From assembly GCA_017881445.1 (NCBI GenBank), contig JADGQX010000019.1, positions 1 through 33,106 of the forward strand: 33,106 nt of DNA. Direction: 5' to 3'. The position numbers and the translations under genes are program-made. The stretch is from Gemmatimonadota bacterium (GTDB lineage Bacteria > Gemmatimonadota > Gemmatimonadetes > Longimicrobiales > RSA9). The notes below the pieces were generated by a model. That model had not been told where the DNA came from. It saw only the letters and a list, made by a program, of their open reading frames with translations, and ran no database searches. Positions within the stretch are counted from its first letter, which is position 1. Each line of letters starts with the position of its first letter. Shown in pieces: positions 1 to 8,768 of the stretch.

Positions 1-560
1 GAGGCGAAGCCCAGCGCCAGCGCCACGACACTGGCACCGCCCAGCACCAGCAGCGAGCGCCGCTGGCGGCGGCGCGCCGCCTGGCCGGCCGCCCCCGCCA
101 GCGCCGCGGGCAGCGCCCCCGCCAGCCGCTGCGCCAGCCGCGCCTCGGCGTGGTGGAAGAGGGCGGGCGAGGTGCCCTCGGGCACCTCGCGCCCGAGCTC
201 CAGCACCCCCCGCACACTGCCGGCGGCGAGGCCCAGGCTCTCCTCGGCGCTGGCGGCGGCGCGGCCCTCGTCGTATCCCGCGAGCCAGCGCCGTACCAGC
301 CAGGCGCCCAACCCGGCGGCGGCCAGTAGCGCGGTCAGCTCCAGGGCGAGCGGCACGGAGCTGGGCGCGGCCCATGAGTCGGCGCCGACCAGCAGCCAGG
401 CCACCACCAGGAGCGCGGGCACGGTGACCGCCACCGCGGCCAGCGCGGCCCAGGCGCCGGCGCGCAGCACGTAGTGCCGTGCCGCCGCCACCAGCGCGGC
501 CAGCGGGCTCCCGCCACCGGGGGAGGGGTCGGCGGCGCTTCCGCCCTGGAGCGGACTCAT
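1..560 (-). CDS. Membrane protein of unknown function, N-terminal part (3' end outside window)
   Basis: The frame starts with ATG at 560 and stays open to the left edge, giving 186 visible residues. After a Ser/Gly/Pro-rich start there is a hydrophobic segment at about residues 37-60 and a second at about 73-92. A charged, alanine-rich stretch with coiled-coil character follows (about 95-165), and a third hydrophobic segment begins at about 170 just after an RRRRQRR-like cluster. Its ATG overlaps the stop of the DUF4159 gene as ATGA, so the two are probably translationally coupled and work together at the membrane. DUF4159 genes are often found near large membrane proteins of unknown role (for example DUF4175 types) and MoxR/DUF58 genes. 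Assigning this fragment to such a family is inference only, because the diagnostic part is not in the window. Confidence 0.7.
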   Translation of the reverse strand, partial: MSPLQGGSAADPSPGGGSPLAALVAAARHYVLRAGAWAALAAVAVTVPALLVVAWLLVGADSWAAPSSVPLALELTALLAAAGLGAWLVRRWLAGYDEGRAAASAEESLGLAAGSVRGVLELGREVPEGTSPALFHHAEARLAQRLAGALPAALAGAAGQAARRRQRRSLLVLGGASVVALALGFA

Positions 561-1246
561 TGCGCCACCTGCGAGGCGGCGTACATGAACAGGTTGACGC
601 CCATGCGCAGCGCCGCCTCGTGCAGCGCGGGCGGGTCGCCGTAGGTCTGCGGGTCCTCCCAGCCGTTGCCCAGGTCCGACTCGTAGCTGTAGAAGACGAC
701 CATGCGCCCGCCGTGGAAGAGGCCGAAGCCCTGAGCCGGAAGGCCATCGTGCTTGTGGATCTTGGGCAGCCCGCCGGGGAAGTCGTAGAAGCTGTGGTAA
801 ACCGGGTGGTCCTTGGGCAGCTCCACCAGCTTCGCGCCGGGGAAGATGCGCACGACCTCGCGCCGGAAGCTGGCGTCCATACCGTAGTTGTCGTCGGCGT
901 GCAGGAAGCCGCCCGTGCTCAGATACTGCCGCAGGATCTGCAGCTCCACGTCGCTGAAGTGCACGTTCCCGTGCCCGGTCATGTACAGGTAGGGATACTG
1001 CCAGAGCTCGGGGTCGGTGATCTTCACGTGCGCCGGCCGGTCCGACACGGGCAACGCCGTCCGGGCGCGGATGGCGTTCAGCAGGTTGGGCAGCCCCGAG
1101 GGGTTGGCGTACCAGTCCCCGCCACCGCCGTACTGCAGCTGCGCGATGGTCATGACCGCCGCCGTTCCCGCCGCGGGGCCGACCGGTCGGGCCTGCGCCA
1201 GCGGCGCCGCCGCCAGCACGAGGAGCGTCGCCACCAGCGCTCTCAC
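557..1246 (-). CDS. DUF4159 domain exported protein
   Basis: The 229-residue product has an N-terminal signal peptide (hydrophobic run at about residues 4-17, likely cleavage after ALAQA near residue 19). The body matches the DUF4159 family, a ThuA-like or glutamine-amidotransferase-like fold of unknown activity. Recognisable family features are the FTIAQLQY-like opening (here MTIAQLQYGGGGDWY), a YLYMTGHGNVHFS strand-turn, GGFLHADDNYG and a C-terminal HEAALRMGVNLFMYA helix. Proteins of this family usually occur with MoxR ATPase, DUF58 and large membrane proteins, and the overlap with the downstream membrane-protein gene fits that context. rsmI lies 17 bp upstream on the same strand, so all three genes may share a transcript. 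The substrate is unknown. The family call is firm and any enzymatic function is not. Confidence 0.85.
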   Translation of the reverse strand: MRALVATLLVLAAAPLAQARPVGPAAGTAAVMTIAQLQYGGGGDWYANPSGLPNLLNAIRARTALPVSDRPAHVKITDPELWQYPYLYMTGHGNVHFSDVELQILRQYLSTGGFLHADDNYGMDASFRREVVRIFPGAKLVELPKDHPVYHSFYDFPGGLPKIHKHDGLPAQGFGLFHGGRMVVFYSYESDLGNGWEDPQTYGDPPALHEAALRMGVNLFMYAASQVAQ

Positions 1247-1263
1247 GGGCCTTCTCCTTCGGG

Positions 1264-2109
1264 CTATCCTGTCTCTGAACAGGAAAGCGCCAACTCGTAC
1301 GCGCGGTTCCGGGGAACCCCGAACTCCGCCGCGACCTGCCGGGCCACGGCGCTCGGCCGCAACCCTTCTCCCAGCAAGGCACGGGTCCTCACCCGCGCCG
1401 CCTCATCCGCGTCGGCATCGCCCTCGTCCGCCGCTCGACCGCCCACCACCACCGCGATCTCGCCCCGCACCCGCACGCCCGGCCGGCCGAAGTGCGCCGA
1501 CGCTTCCGCCAGCGTGCCGCGGAAGAACGTCTCGTGGATCTTGGTCAGCTCTCGCGCGACCGCCACAGGGCGAGCGGAGCCGCAGACCCGCTCCAGATCC
1601 TGCAGCAGCGCCCCGATCCGGCCAGGCGACTCGTAGAGCACGGCCGTGTGCGGCAGCGCCGCCACCGCCGCCAGCCGCTCCGTCCGCTCCCGCCCACCCC
1701 GGGGCGTGAAACCGAAGAACGTGAACGCCTCCGCGTCCAGACCGGAGCCCACCAGCGCCGCCAGCACCGCCGACGCCCCCGGGATCGGGATCACATCGTG
1801 CCCCCCGGCCAGCGCGCGTTGCACTATGCGTGCGCCCGGATCCGACACCAGGGGCGTGCCCGCATCCGTGACCAACGCCAGCGTTTCCCCGGCGTCCAGC
1901 CAGCCGAGGACCTGTTCCGCTCTCGACGCCTCGTTGTGCTCGTGAGCCGAGACGAGCGGCGTGTCGATGCGGTAGTGGCGGAGCAGTGTGAGAGTCCTGC
2001 GAGTGTCCTCGGCGAGCACCCGGTCAACCGCGCCCAGAACTTCCAGGGCGCGGTGCGAGATGTCGGCCAGGTTCCCGATGGGGGTACTTACAATATAAAG
2101 TTGCGACAT
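1264..2109 (-). CDS. rsmI: 16S rRNA (cytidine-1402-2'-O)-methyltransferase RsmI
   Basis: This 281-residue protein is a SAM-dependent methyltransferase that 2'-O-methylates C1402 of 16S rRNA in the ribosomal P site. Family hallmarks are STPIGNLADIS at residues 8-18, LAEDTRRT, a TDAGTPLVSDPG motif that forms part of the SAM pocket of this tetrapyrrole-methylase fold, IPGASAVLAAL, FFGFTPR, and VLYESPGRI. The C-terminal 50 residues form the small helical domain of the family. Length is typical (about 275-290). The start at 2109 begins directly with the conserved LYIVSTPIGNL block, but no good ribosome-binding site precedes it. A terminator separates it from thioredoxin, so it should have its own promoter, which I could not define. 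Confidence 0.96.
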   Translation of the reverse strand: MSQLYIVSTPIGNLADISHRALEVLGAVDRVLAEDTRRTLTLLRHYRIDTPLVSAHEHNEASRAEQVLGWLDAGETLALVTDAGTPLVSDPGARIVQRALAGGHDVIPIPGASAVLAALVGSGLDAEAFTFFGFTPRGGRERTERLAAVAALPHTAVLYESPGRIGALLQDLERVCGSARPVAVARELTKIHETFFRGTLAEASAHFGRPGVRVRGEIAVVVGGRAADEGDADADEAARVRTRALLGEGLRPSAVARQVAAEFGVPRNRAYELALSCSETG

Positions 2110-2202
2110 GGAGTTACGCCAGTCGGAGGCCAGAGGATCCCCGCCCGGGTCGGGCCGGGCGTCCGCAACGGAATCTCACCACGGAGAACACGGACCGCAG
2201 TG

Positions 2203-2268
2203 AAAAAGAGGCGCCGGCGCCGCGCCCCGCCGCCGCGATCGACGACGGAAGCGCGACGCCGGCGCCTC
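2203..2268 (-). terminator. Rho-independent terminator after thioredoxin
   Basis: A perfect 12-bp inverted repeat, arms 2208-2219 and 2257-2268 (GAGGCGCCGGCG on the plus strand), lies 17 bp past the trx stop. On the minus strand it is followed directly by five T residues (2207-2203). The 37-nt loop is itself GC-rich and may fold. This should end trx transcription before rsmI. Confidence 0.7.
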
Positions 2269-2285
2269 GTTCCGCAGGGCGCCCC

Positions 2286-2624
2286 TCAGGCGGCGAGGTG
2301 CTCCTGCACCTTCCGCTCGAGGAACTGGCGGGGCACCGCGCCCACTACCGTGTCCACCAGCTTGCCGTCCTTGAAAAACAACAGGCTCGGGATCGAGCGG
2401 ATGTTGAAGCGCGCGGACGTCTGCATGTTGTTGTCCACGTCGAGCTTCAAGACCTTGAGCTTGCCCGAGTACTCCTGGGCGAGCTGCTCGACGATGGGTG
2501 CGACCATGCGGCACGGCCCGCACCACACCGCCCAGAAATCGATGAGCGTGAGTCCGCTCGCCTTTTCCACCTCGTCCGCGAACGTGGCGTCCGTCACCGC
2601 GTGGATGTTCCCGTTCTCCGCCAT
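2286..2624 (-). CDS. trx: Thioredoxin
   Basis: A 112-residue single-domain thioredoxin, a cytosolic protein-disulfide reductase recycled by thioredoxin reductase. The active site WCGPC is at residues 34-38 (Cys35/Cys38), the cis-proline is Pro79 in SIPSLLFF, and the buried Asp is in LIDFWA (Asp29). I chose the ATG at 2624 because AGGAG lies 6 nt ahead. An in-frame ATG two codons upstream (2630) would overlap that spacing, and the longer frame from 2660 has no site and adds an unrelated charged tail. The gene stands alone, divergent from the epimerase gene, and is closed by a strong terminator. The exact paralogue type (trxA or another) cannot be settled from one locus. Confidence 0.95.
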   Translation of the reverse strand: MAENGNIHAVTDATFADEVEKASGLTLIDFWAVWCGPCRMVAPIVEQLAQEYSGKLKVLKLDVDNNMQTSARFNIRSIPSLLFFKDGKLVDTVVGAVPRQFLERKVQEHLAA

Positions 2625-2721
2625 CCTCATCTCCTGTTCAAGCGCCCGGCGTTCGCGCACGCGTACCGGGTCGGCTATCTTTTTCGCTCCACGGCTGCAA
2701 AAGACTGGCCCTGGAGGACCG
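2625..2721. promoter_or_regulatory. Divergent promoter region between trx and the epimerase gene
   Basis: This 97-bp gap must drive both genes. On the plus strand TATCTTTT at 2676-2683 resembles the TAnnTTTG -7 element of Bacteroidetes-type promoters, with a TTC about 21 nt upstream instead of the expected TTG. On the minus strand a TTTTGCAG sits in a plausible -35 position for trx, but no clear -10 follows. GGAGG at 2713-2717 is the epimerase ribosome-binding site. Promoter assignments are weak. Confidence 0.35.
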
Positions 2722-3123
2722 ATGTCACGTCTCGAGCTGGATCACGTCGCGATCGCCGTGCCGTCGATCGCCGACGCGTTGCCGACCTTTGAAGCCCTCA
2801 TTCATGCCCCGGGTTCCACCGTCGAGCGCGTGGAGTCCCAGGGCGTCGCCGTCGCCTTCGTGGGCGAGGGTGCGGGGAAGCTGGAGCTGATCGAGCCGCT
2901 CAGCGCCGAGTCCGGAGTGGGCCGATTCCTGGCCAAACGGGGCCCCGGCATCCACCACCTCGCCTACCGCGTTCCCGACCTCGGCGCGACCCTCGAGCGC
3001 CTGGCCGCCGACGGCGTCCAGCTGATCGACCGCGCCCCCCGTCCCGGCGCCCACGGCCACAGGGTCGCCTTCCTCCACCCCCGCAGCACTGGCGGCGTGC
3101 TCATCGAGCTGGTCGAGGCCTAG
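2722..3123 (+). CDS. mce: Methylmalonyl-CoA epimerase
   Basis: A 133-residue VOC-fold protein that interconverts (2S)- and (2R)-methylmalonyl-CoA in propionyl-CoA/succinyl-CoA metabolism. The start ATG at 2722 follows GGAGG (2713-2717). Two beta-alpha-beta-beta-beta modules are visible. The first opens with LELDHVAIAVPSIADAL (metal-ligand His8) and ends in LELIEPL with Glu55. The second has GIHHLAYRVPDL (His78/79), the family-typical DRAPRPGAHGHRVAFLHP loop and ends with VLIELVE (Glu129). These correspond to the His/Gln-or-Glu/His/Glu metal site of the family. It is the only housekeeping plus-strand gene in the left part and has no mutase gene nearby. A different VOC enzyme is possible, but the loop signature and length fit the epimerase well. 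Confidence 0.92.
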   Translation: MSRLELDHVAIAVPSIADALPTFEALIHAPGSTVERVESQGVAVAFVGEGAGKLELIEPLSAESGVGRFLAKRGPGIHHLAYRVPDLGATLERLAADGVQLIDRAPRPGAHGHRVAFLHPRSTGGVLIELVEA

Positions 3124-3125
3124 CA

Positions 3126-3149
3126 GGCGCCGCCGCCAGCGGCGGCGCC
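3126..3149. terminator. Candidate hairpin between convergent genes
   Basis: GGCGCCGCC (3126-3134) and GGCGGCGCC (3141-3149) form a 9-bp inverted repeat directly after the epimerase stop. It could help end transcription from both convergent genes, but it lacks a T-tract. Confidence 0.35.
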
Positions 3150-3156
3150 CCCTCAC

Positions 3157-3192
3157 CTTTACCCTTACCCCTGCCCCTGCCCTTGCCCTGCC
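3157..3192. repeat. Degenerate hexanucleotide array (CCYTRC-like, 6 units)
   Basis: Six consecutive 6-nt units fill the gap between the epimerase stop region and the lipoprotein stop at 3194: CTTTAC, CCTTAC, CCCTGC, CCCTGC, CCTTGC, CCTGCC. The same unit type recurs upstream of proS (13106-13153), and a close relative lies in the 3' end of rbfA. Confidence 0.75.
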
Positions 3193-3193
3193 T

Positions 3194-3691
3194 CTACTGG
3201 TTCTGCGTCAGCGGCTTGAGATCGATCTTCTCCACCAGCCAGTCGCCGCTGCCGGACCGCACGACGGTTACGGGCAGCTGGTACTCCCGCCCGCCCTGCT
3301 TGATGCGGACGTTGAGCAGAACCGCCTGGCCCAGCCGGCCCGGAACGATATTCTGCCCCTGGACCTTGTAGTCGTCGGACTGCAGCAGCGAGGCGAGGGC
3401 GAACATGCGCTTCTCGACATCGCCGCGCGGATCGCGCTTGAGGATCGAGCCGTCATGGGTGCCGAAGAGCTTGCCCATGGTCTCGATGTCCTCCGTCTTG
3501 GTCGCGCAGTTGTTGCTGGCCACGCAGTTGGCAGCGCGCAGGAATCGCTCTACGGCGAGCTGGGGGGCGATGCCCGCCTGCGAGGCCGGGCCTTCGGTCA
3601 CCGGCAGCGTCTGGTGCACGCAGGCGGTGGCGAGCGCCGCACAGGCGAGCGCGAGCCCCGCGGCGGCGCGGGCGAGCCGGGATCTGGACAT
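3194..3691 (-). CDS. Small predicted lipoprotein, unknown function
   Basis: From the ATG at 3691 (GGAG about 8 nt upstream) the product has 165 residues. Arg-rich residues 3-8 are followed by a hydrophobic core and a lipobox-like ALATAC ending at Cys24, so it is probably a lipid-anchored periplasmic or outer-membrane protein. A Cys pair with five residues between (CVASNNC) could form a disulfide. The second half alternates strands (AVLLNVRIK, YQLPVTVVR, GDWLVEKIDL) and ends in a W-x-V-x-x-I pattern, reminiscent of NTF2-like/DUF4878-type small lipoproteins. That resemblance is inference. An upstream in-frame ATG at 3745 lacks a ribosome-binding site and would spoil the signal sequence. The gene lies downstream of clpB, separated by a hairpin. 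Confidence 0.75.
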   Translation of the reverse strand: MSRSRLARAAAGLALACAALATACVHQTLPVTEGPASQAGIAPQLAVERFLRAANCVASNNCATKTEDIETMGKLFGTHDGSILKRDPRGDVEKRMFALASLLQSDDYKVQGQNIVPGRLGQAVLLNVRIKQGGREYQLPVTVVRSGSGDWLVEKIDLKPLTQNQ

Positions 3692-3793
3692 TGGGCGACT
3701 CCGGGAGAAGAACGGCGCGCCCCCTGATCGGGGGGCTGTCGTCACGTTAGACCAGCGGCAACGCGGCTGTCAAGCGATCCCGTCGCCGCCCGC

Positions 3794-3823
3794 CGGCGCG
3801 GCCCGCTCGGGCGGGTCGCGCCG
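3794..3823 (-). terminator. Hairpin after clpB
   Basis: A 13-bp stem (3794-3806 with 3811-3823, one G-T wobble, loop TCGG) lies 7 bp past the clpB stop. There is no T-tract on the minus strand, so it is either a weak terminator or a 3'-end-stabilising hairpin. Confidence 0.5.
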
Positions 3824-3830
3824 CCGCCGG

Positions 3831-6485
<2,655 letters not shown>

Positions 6486-6783
6486 GTCGCTCCATCCCGC
6501 GCCTGCGCGCCGCGGCCGGGCGACCCCGCCGGAGTCCGCTCCGGCTGTCCCTCCCGTCCGCCGCGCGTGTTGTGTTCAGTACCCCCGCCAGGGGCAAACC
6601 ACGTGCCCTCCCCTGCTGCCTTTATGACAGACCCTCCGACCCTCCTTGCCCCTGGCCCCTCGACCCCTCGACCTTAGCCCTCGCCGTTGCCGTTCCCAGC
6701 CCCAGCCCCAGCCTCAGCCTCAGCCTCGATCCCGCCGTCCCTCCCCTTGCTCAGCCCCTTCGTACGGCACAGCTTTGTCCGCC
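6486..6783. other. Divergent intergenic region clpB / lipoprotein
   Basis: This 298-bp gap must hold promoters for clpB (minus) and the lipoprotein pair (plus). I see no convincing -35/-10 pair. The right half is pyrimidine-rich on the plus strand and contains the hexanucleotide array at 6694-6723. No convincing coding frame is present. Confidence 0.6.
6694..6723. repeat. Solo hexanucleotide array (CCYCAG, 5 units)
   Basis: Units on the plus strand: TCCCAG, CCCCAG, CCCCAG, CCTCAG, CCTCAG, followed by a decayed CCTCGA. It has the same unit, copy number and orientation as the array at 8739-8768 and is the reverse complement of 8256-8285. No partner array in inverted orientation lies close by. 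Confidence 0.8.
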
Positions 6784-7245
6784 ATGCAATCACGCCTCGT
6801 GCTCGCCTCCCTTGCCGCCTGTGCCCTGCTCGCCGGCTGTGGCCGCGGCTCCGGAATCAGCTTCGACCAGTTCGTGAACGCGACGGTCGAGCTGCGCAAG
6901 CTCTCCACGCGCGCCACCGCGCCGGCCAGCTACGCGGCCGGGAAGCGAGAGGTGGAGGCGCGGCTGCACGTGAGCGACGCCGATCTCGAGCGCTGGGCCC
7001 GCGACCACGGCGACGACGTCACGTTGATGTCGGCCGCATGGGACAGCGTCGAGGCCCGGCTGGGCCGCGCCACCGAAGCCGCTGCCGCTGCCGCGTCCAG
7101 GCACGGGGTCCCGAGCGTCCCCGGTGCCCCGCCCCCCGGCGCCGCCATCACGATCCCTCCCTCGTCGTCGCCCGCCGCGCCCACGACGTCCACCGCGGCC
7201 GCGCCCGCCCCCGCCCCCGCCCCCGCCATCCCGCCGCGCCGGTGA
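6784..7245 (+). CDS. Predicted lipoprotein with Pro/Ala-rich tail
   Basis: A 153-residue protein with a classical lipoprotein signal: hydrophobic residues 5-17 and lipobox LLAGC with Cys19. The mature part begins with a helical region (about residues 26-110) rich in charged and Ala residues, including FDQFVNATVELRKL, EARLHVSDADLERWARDHGDD and MSAAWDSVEARLG. It ends in a low-complexity Ser/Pro/Ala/Thr tail of about 45 residues, whose last part is coded by a GCCCCC hexanucleotide repeat (about 7201-7226, Ala-Pro dipeptides). The start ATG at 6784 begins the signal peptide but lacks a clear Shine-Dalgarno. Its stop overlaps the next gene's GTG (GTGA). No family recognised; the helical part could bind a partner in the periplasm. 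Confidence 0.72.
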   Translation: MQSRLVLASLAACALLAGCGRGSGISFDQFVNATVELRKLSTRATAPASYAAGKREVEARLHVSDADLERWARDHGDDVTLMSAAWDSVEARLGRATEAAAAAASRHGVPSVPGAPPPGAAITIPPSSSPAAPTTSTAAAPAPAPAPAIPPRR

Positions 7246-7736
7246 GCGCGCCGGTGCAGCGCCTCCGGGCCACCGGGGCGGTTGGGCTCCGGGCAGCCCG
7301 CCCCGCCACGCCCGTACCCCGCGCCCCCGGCGCGCGGAGCATCGCGCTTGCCCTGCTGCTGGCGTCCCTCGCCGGCTGCGGCGAGCGGGCGCGGCCCACG
7401 CCCATGGACCCCGGCCTGGGCATGAGCGTCGAGGTGGTCGATCCCGCCGGCGACGAGACCATCCATCCGGGCGCCCTGGACGTGACCGTGCATGGCAACG
7501 ATCCCATCGGCCGCCTGAACGCCCTGGGCGTGGTGGTCCGCACCGCGCCCGCGCCCGGCAGCTTCGTCGATTCGGTCGTGGTCCACTTCCCGGCGCGCAT
7601 CGACAACACGGTCACCGTCACTGTGCAGATCCCCCGCATCACGAAGCCCGCCGGCATGGAGCTGCGAGGCCTCGCTCTCAACATCACCGGCGGCGCATCG
7701 ATCACGGGAGTGCGGGCGCTGACCGTGATCCCCTGA
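7242..7736 (+). CDS. Predicted lipoprotein with beta-rich domain
   Basis: I place the start at GTG 7242, which overlaps the previous stop (GTGA) and suggests translational coupling. GTG 7254 is an alternative. The 164-residue product has an unusually long Arg/Ala-rich n-region (about 33 residues), then a hydrophobic stretch and lipobox LAGC with Cys46. The mature domain alternates short strands (MSVEVVDPAG, GALDVTVHG, ALGVVVRT, DSVVVHFPA, VTVTVQIP, LRGLALNITG, VRALTVIP). That pattern suggests an Ig-like beta sandwich with a GDETIHPGALDVTVHGND opening. No catalytic motif is visible and I do not recognise a family. The coupling implies that the two lipoproteins form one functional unit. Confidence 0.72.
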   Translation: MSAPVQRLRATGAVGLRAARPATPVPRAPGARSIALALLLASLAGCGERARPTPMDPGLGMSVEVVDPAGDETIHPGALDVTVHGNDPIGRLNALGVVVRTAPAPGSFVDSVVVHFPARIDNTVTVTVQIPRITKPAGMELRGLALNITGGASITGVRALTVIP

Positions 7737-7894
7737 TCCGCAACGCATTACAGCAAAGGCACATACTCGCCGCGACCCCGCGCCGGCGCCCCGCCCGCGC
7801 CGGGGCTGCCGTGAGTCTCCCGTGCTTGGCCTGACGCTTGCACTTCCAGAGCCCGGGATGCCGGTCCGGCGCCCGTGGAACTCGGGAGGCAAGC

Positions 7895-8122
7895 ATGGTG
7901 GTGCTGGAGCACAGCTTCGCGCAATGCACAGGAAACTGGAGACTGGTCGGCTCCGGCGAGGAGCGAACCATCCGTTGTGATCGCTGCGACTGCGCCTACC
8001 CGGCGACCCCCGAGCATCGCCTGGCGGCCATCGACGAGAACTACGCGGGCATCTACCTCCGGCGCCTCACCGCCGAGGGCCTGGGCCAGCTGGAATCGGA
8101 GAAGCGCGAAAACGCCGACTGA
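7895..8122 (+). CDS. Small cysteine-containing protein, unknown function
   Basis: A 75-residue cytosolic protein (no signal or membrane segment) starting at ATG 7895 with GGGAGG 5 nt upstream (7884-7889), a strong ribosome-binding site. It carries Cys11 and a CDRCDC cluster (Cys28, Cys31, Cys33). Together with the following aromatic residue this resembles half of a zinc ribbon. The C-terminal half is helical and charged (LAAIDENYAGIYLRRLTAEGLGQLESEKRENAD). It is too short for a catalytic domain; a metal-binding adaptor or regulator is possible but unproven. It is closed by a terminator and followed by the repeat-flanked four-helix-bundle gene, with no evidence that the two are linked. Confidence 0.7.
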   Translation: MVVLEHSFAQCTGNWRLVGSGEERTIRCDRCDCAYPATPEHRLAAIDENYAGIYLRRLTAEGLGQLESEKRENAD

Positions 8123-8148
8123 GGCACCCGCGCCACACCTTCCATGCA

Positions 8149-8186
8149 GCGCCTCGCGGCTCCCGATCCGCGGGGCGCTTCGCTTT
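8149..8186 (+). terminator. Rho-independent terminator after the 75-residue gene
   Basis: GCGCCTCGCGG (8149-8159) pairs with CCGCGGGGCGC (8168-8178) over 11 positions including one U-G wobble. The loop has 8 nt, and an interrupted T-rich run (TTCGCTTT, 8179-8186) follows. Confidence 0.6.
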
Positions 8187-8255
8187 GGCGACCGAATTCC
8201 CCGACCGGGATGATGGCCCGGATGGCCATGGAACCGCCCCGGAGGAGACAGTATC

Positions 8256-8287
8256 CTGAGGCTGGGGCTGGGGCTGAGGCTGGGGCT
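8256..8287. repeat. Left inverted hexanucleotide array (CTGRGG x5)
   Basis: Units: CTGAGG, CTGGGG, CTGGGG, CTGAGG, CTGGGG, then CT. Positions 8256-8285 match the reverse complement of 8739-8768 at 27 of 30 positions. Two of the three differences become G-U pairs in plus-strand RNA. It lies 20 bp before the start of the four-helix-bundle gene. Confidence 0.85.
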
Positions 8288-8307
8288 GACAACACAGTGG
8301 GGGAGGA

Positions 8308-8700
8308 ATGATTCCGCAGTTCGATTTCTCGCGGCTGGAAGCCTACGACCTCGCCGCCGAGTTCGTCCTGTGGACCGAAGCGCAGAGGCATTCACTACGC
8401 CGGCGGCCCCATCTGGCGCATCAGCTCCATCGCGCCGCCACATCGGTGGCGCTGAACATCGCCGAGGGCGCGGGCGAGTTCCGACCACGGGAGAAGGCCC
8501 GGTTCTACCGGATGGCACGGCGCTCCGCCACCGAATGCGCAGGAGTCGTGGACCTGCTGGCGCGCATAGGAACGGTCGAGGCCGAGCAGGCGCAGCGCGG
8601 GGAGGTCCTGCTCGCGCAGATCCTGCCGCTCCTCGTCACGATGTGCCGTAATCAGGAGCGAAAAGCCAGCCGTGTTCCGGGAACGGCCGCCACGAAGTAG
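8308..8700 (+). CDS. Four-helix-bundle protein (23S rRNA intervening-sequence protein-like)
   Basis: A 130-residue protein of the four-helix-bundle (S23/IVP) family, first known from ORFs inside 23S rRNA intervening sequences. Its fold is shared by Avd, the accessory protein of diversity-generating retroelements. The family core is clear: helix 1 LEAYDLAAEFVLWTEAQ, the signature QLHRAATSVALNIAEGAGE (39-57), RFYRMARRSATEC (66-77) and two further helices. A basic tail (about 114-130) follows. The ATG at 8308 has GGGAGGA almost touching it, closer than ideal, but no better in-frame start exists. Molecular function of free-standing members is unknown; the basic surface suggests nucleic-acid binding. 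The gene is enclosed by the inverted arrays 8256-8287 and 8739-8768, and no reverse transcriptase or rRNA gene is nearby. Confidence 0.88.
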   Translation: MIPQFDFSRLEAYDLAAEFVLWTEAQRHSLRRRPHLAHQLHRAATSVALNIAEGAGEFRPREKARFYRMARRSATECAGVVDLLARIGTVEAEQAQRGEVLLAQILPLLVTMCRNQERKASRVPGTAATK

Positions 8701-8738
8701 CCGGCACGTGGATTCGCCCGTAAATCCGCGCCCCCCCA

Positions 8739-8768
8739 CCTCAGCCTCAGCCTCAGCCCCAGCCTCAC
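8739..8768. repeat. Right inverted hexanucleotide array (CCYCAG x5)
   Basis: Units: CCTCAG, CCTCAG, CCTCAG, CCCCAG, CCTCAC. It is the inverted partner of 8256-8285. It starts 38 bp after the four-helix-bundle stop and runs up to and over the guaA stop codon (8765-8767), marking an abrupt junction with the convergent guaA gene. Confidence 0.85.

Noticed and set aside
3157-3192. CRISPR-like repeats
   Set aside because: Units are 6-8 nt, contiguous and degenerate, with no spacers and no cas genes.
6486-6783. CIRCE or sigma-32 element controlling clpB
   Set aside because: Looked for the TTAGCACTC/GAGTGCTAA palindrome and heat-shock -35/-10 patterns and found neither.
8256-8768. Diversity-generating retroelement, suggested by the Avd-like fold of the four-helix-bundle protein
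   Set aside because: No reverse transcriptase, template/variable repeat pair or C-type lectin target gene is present in the window.
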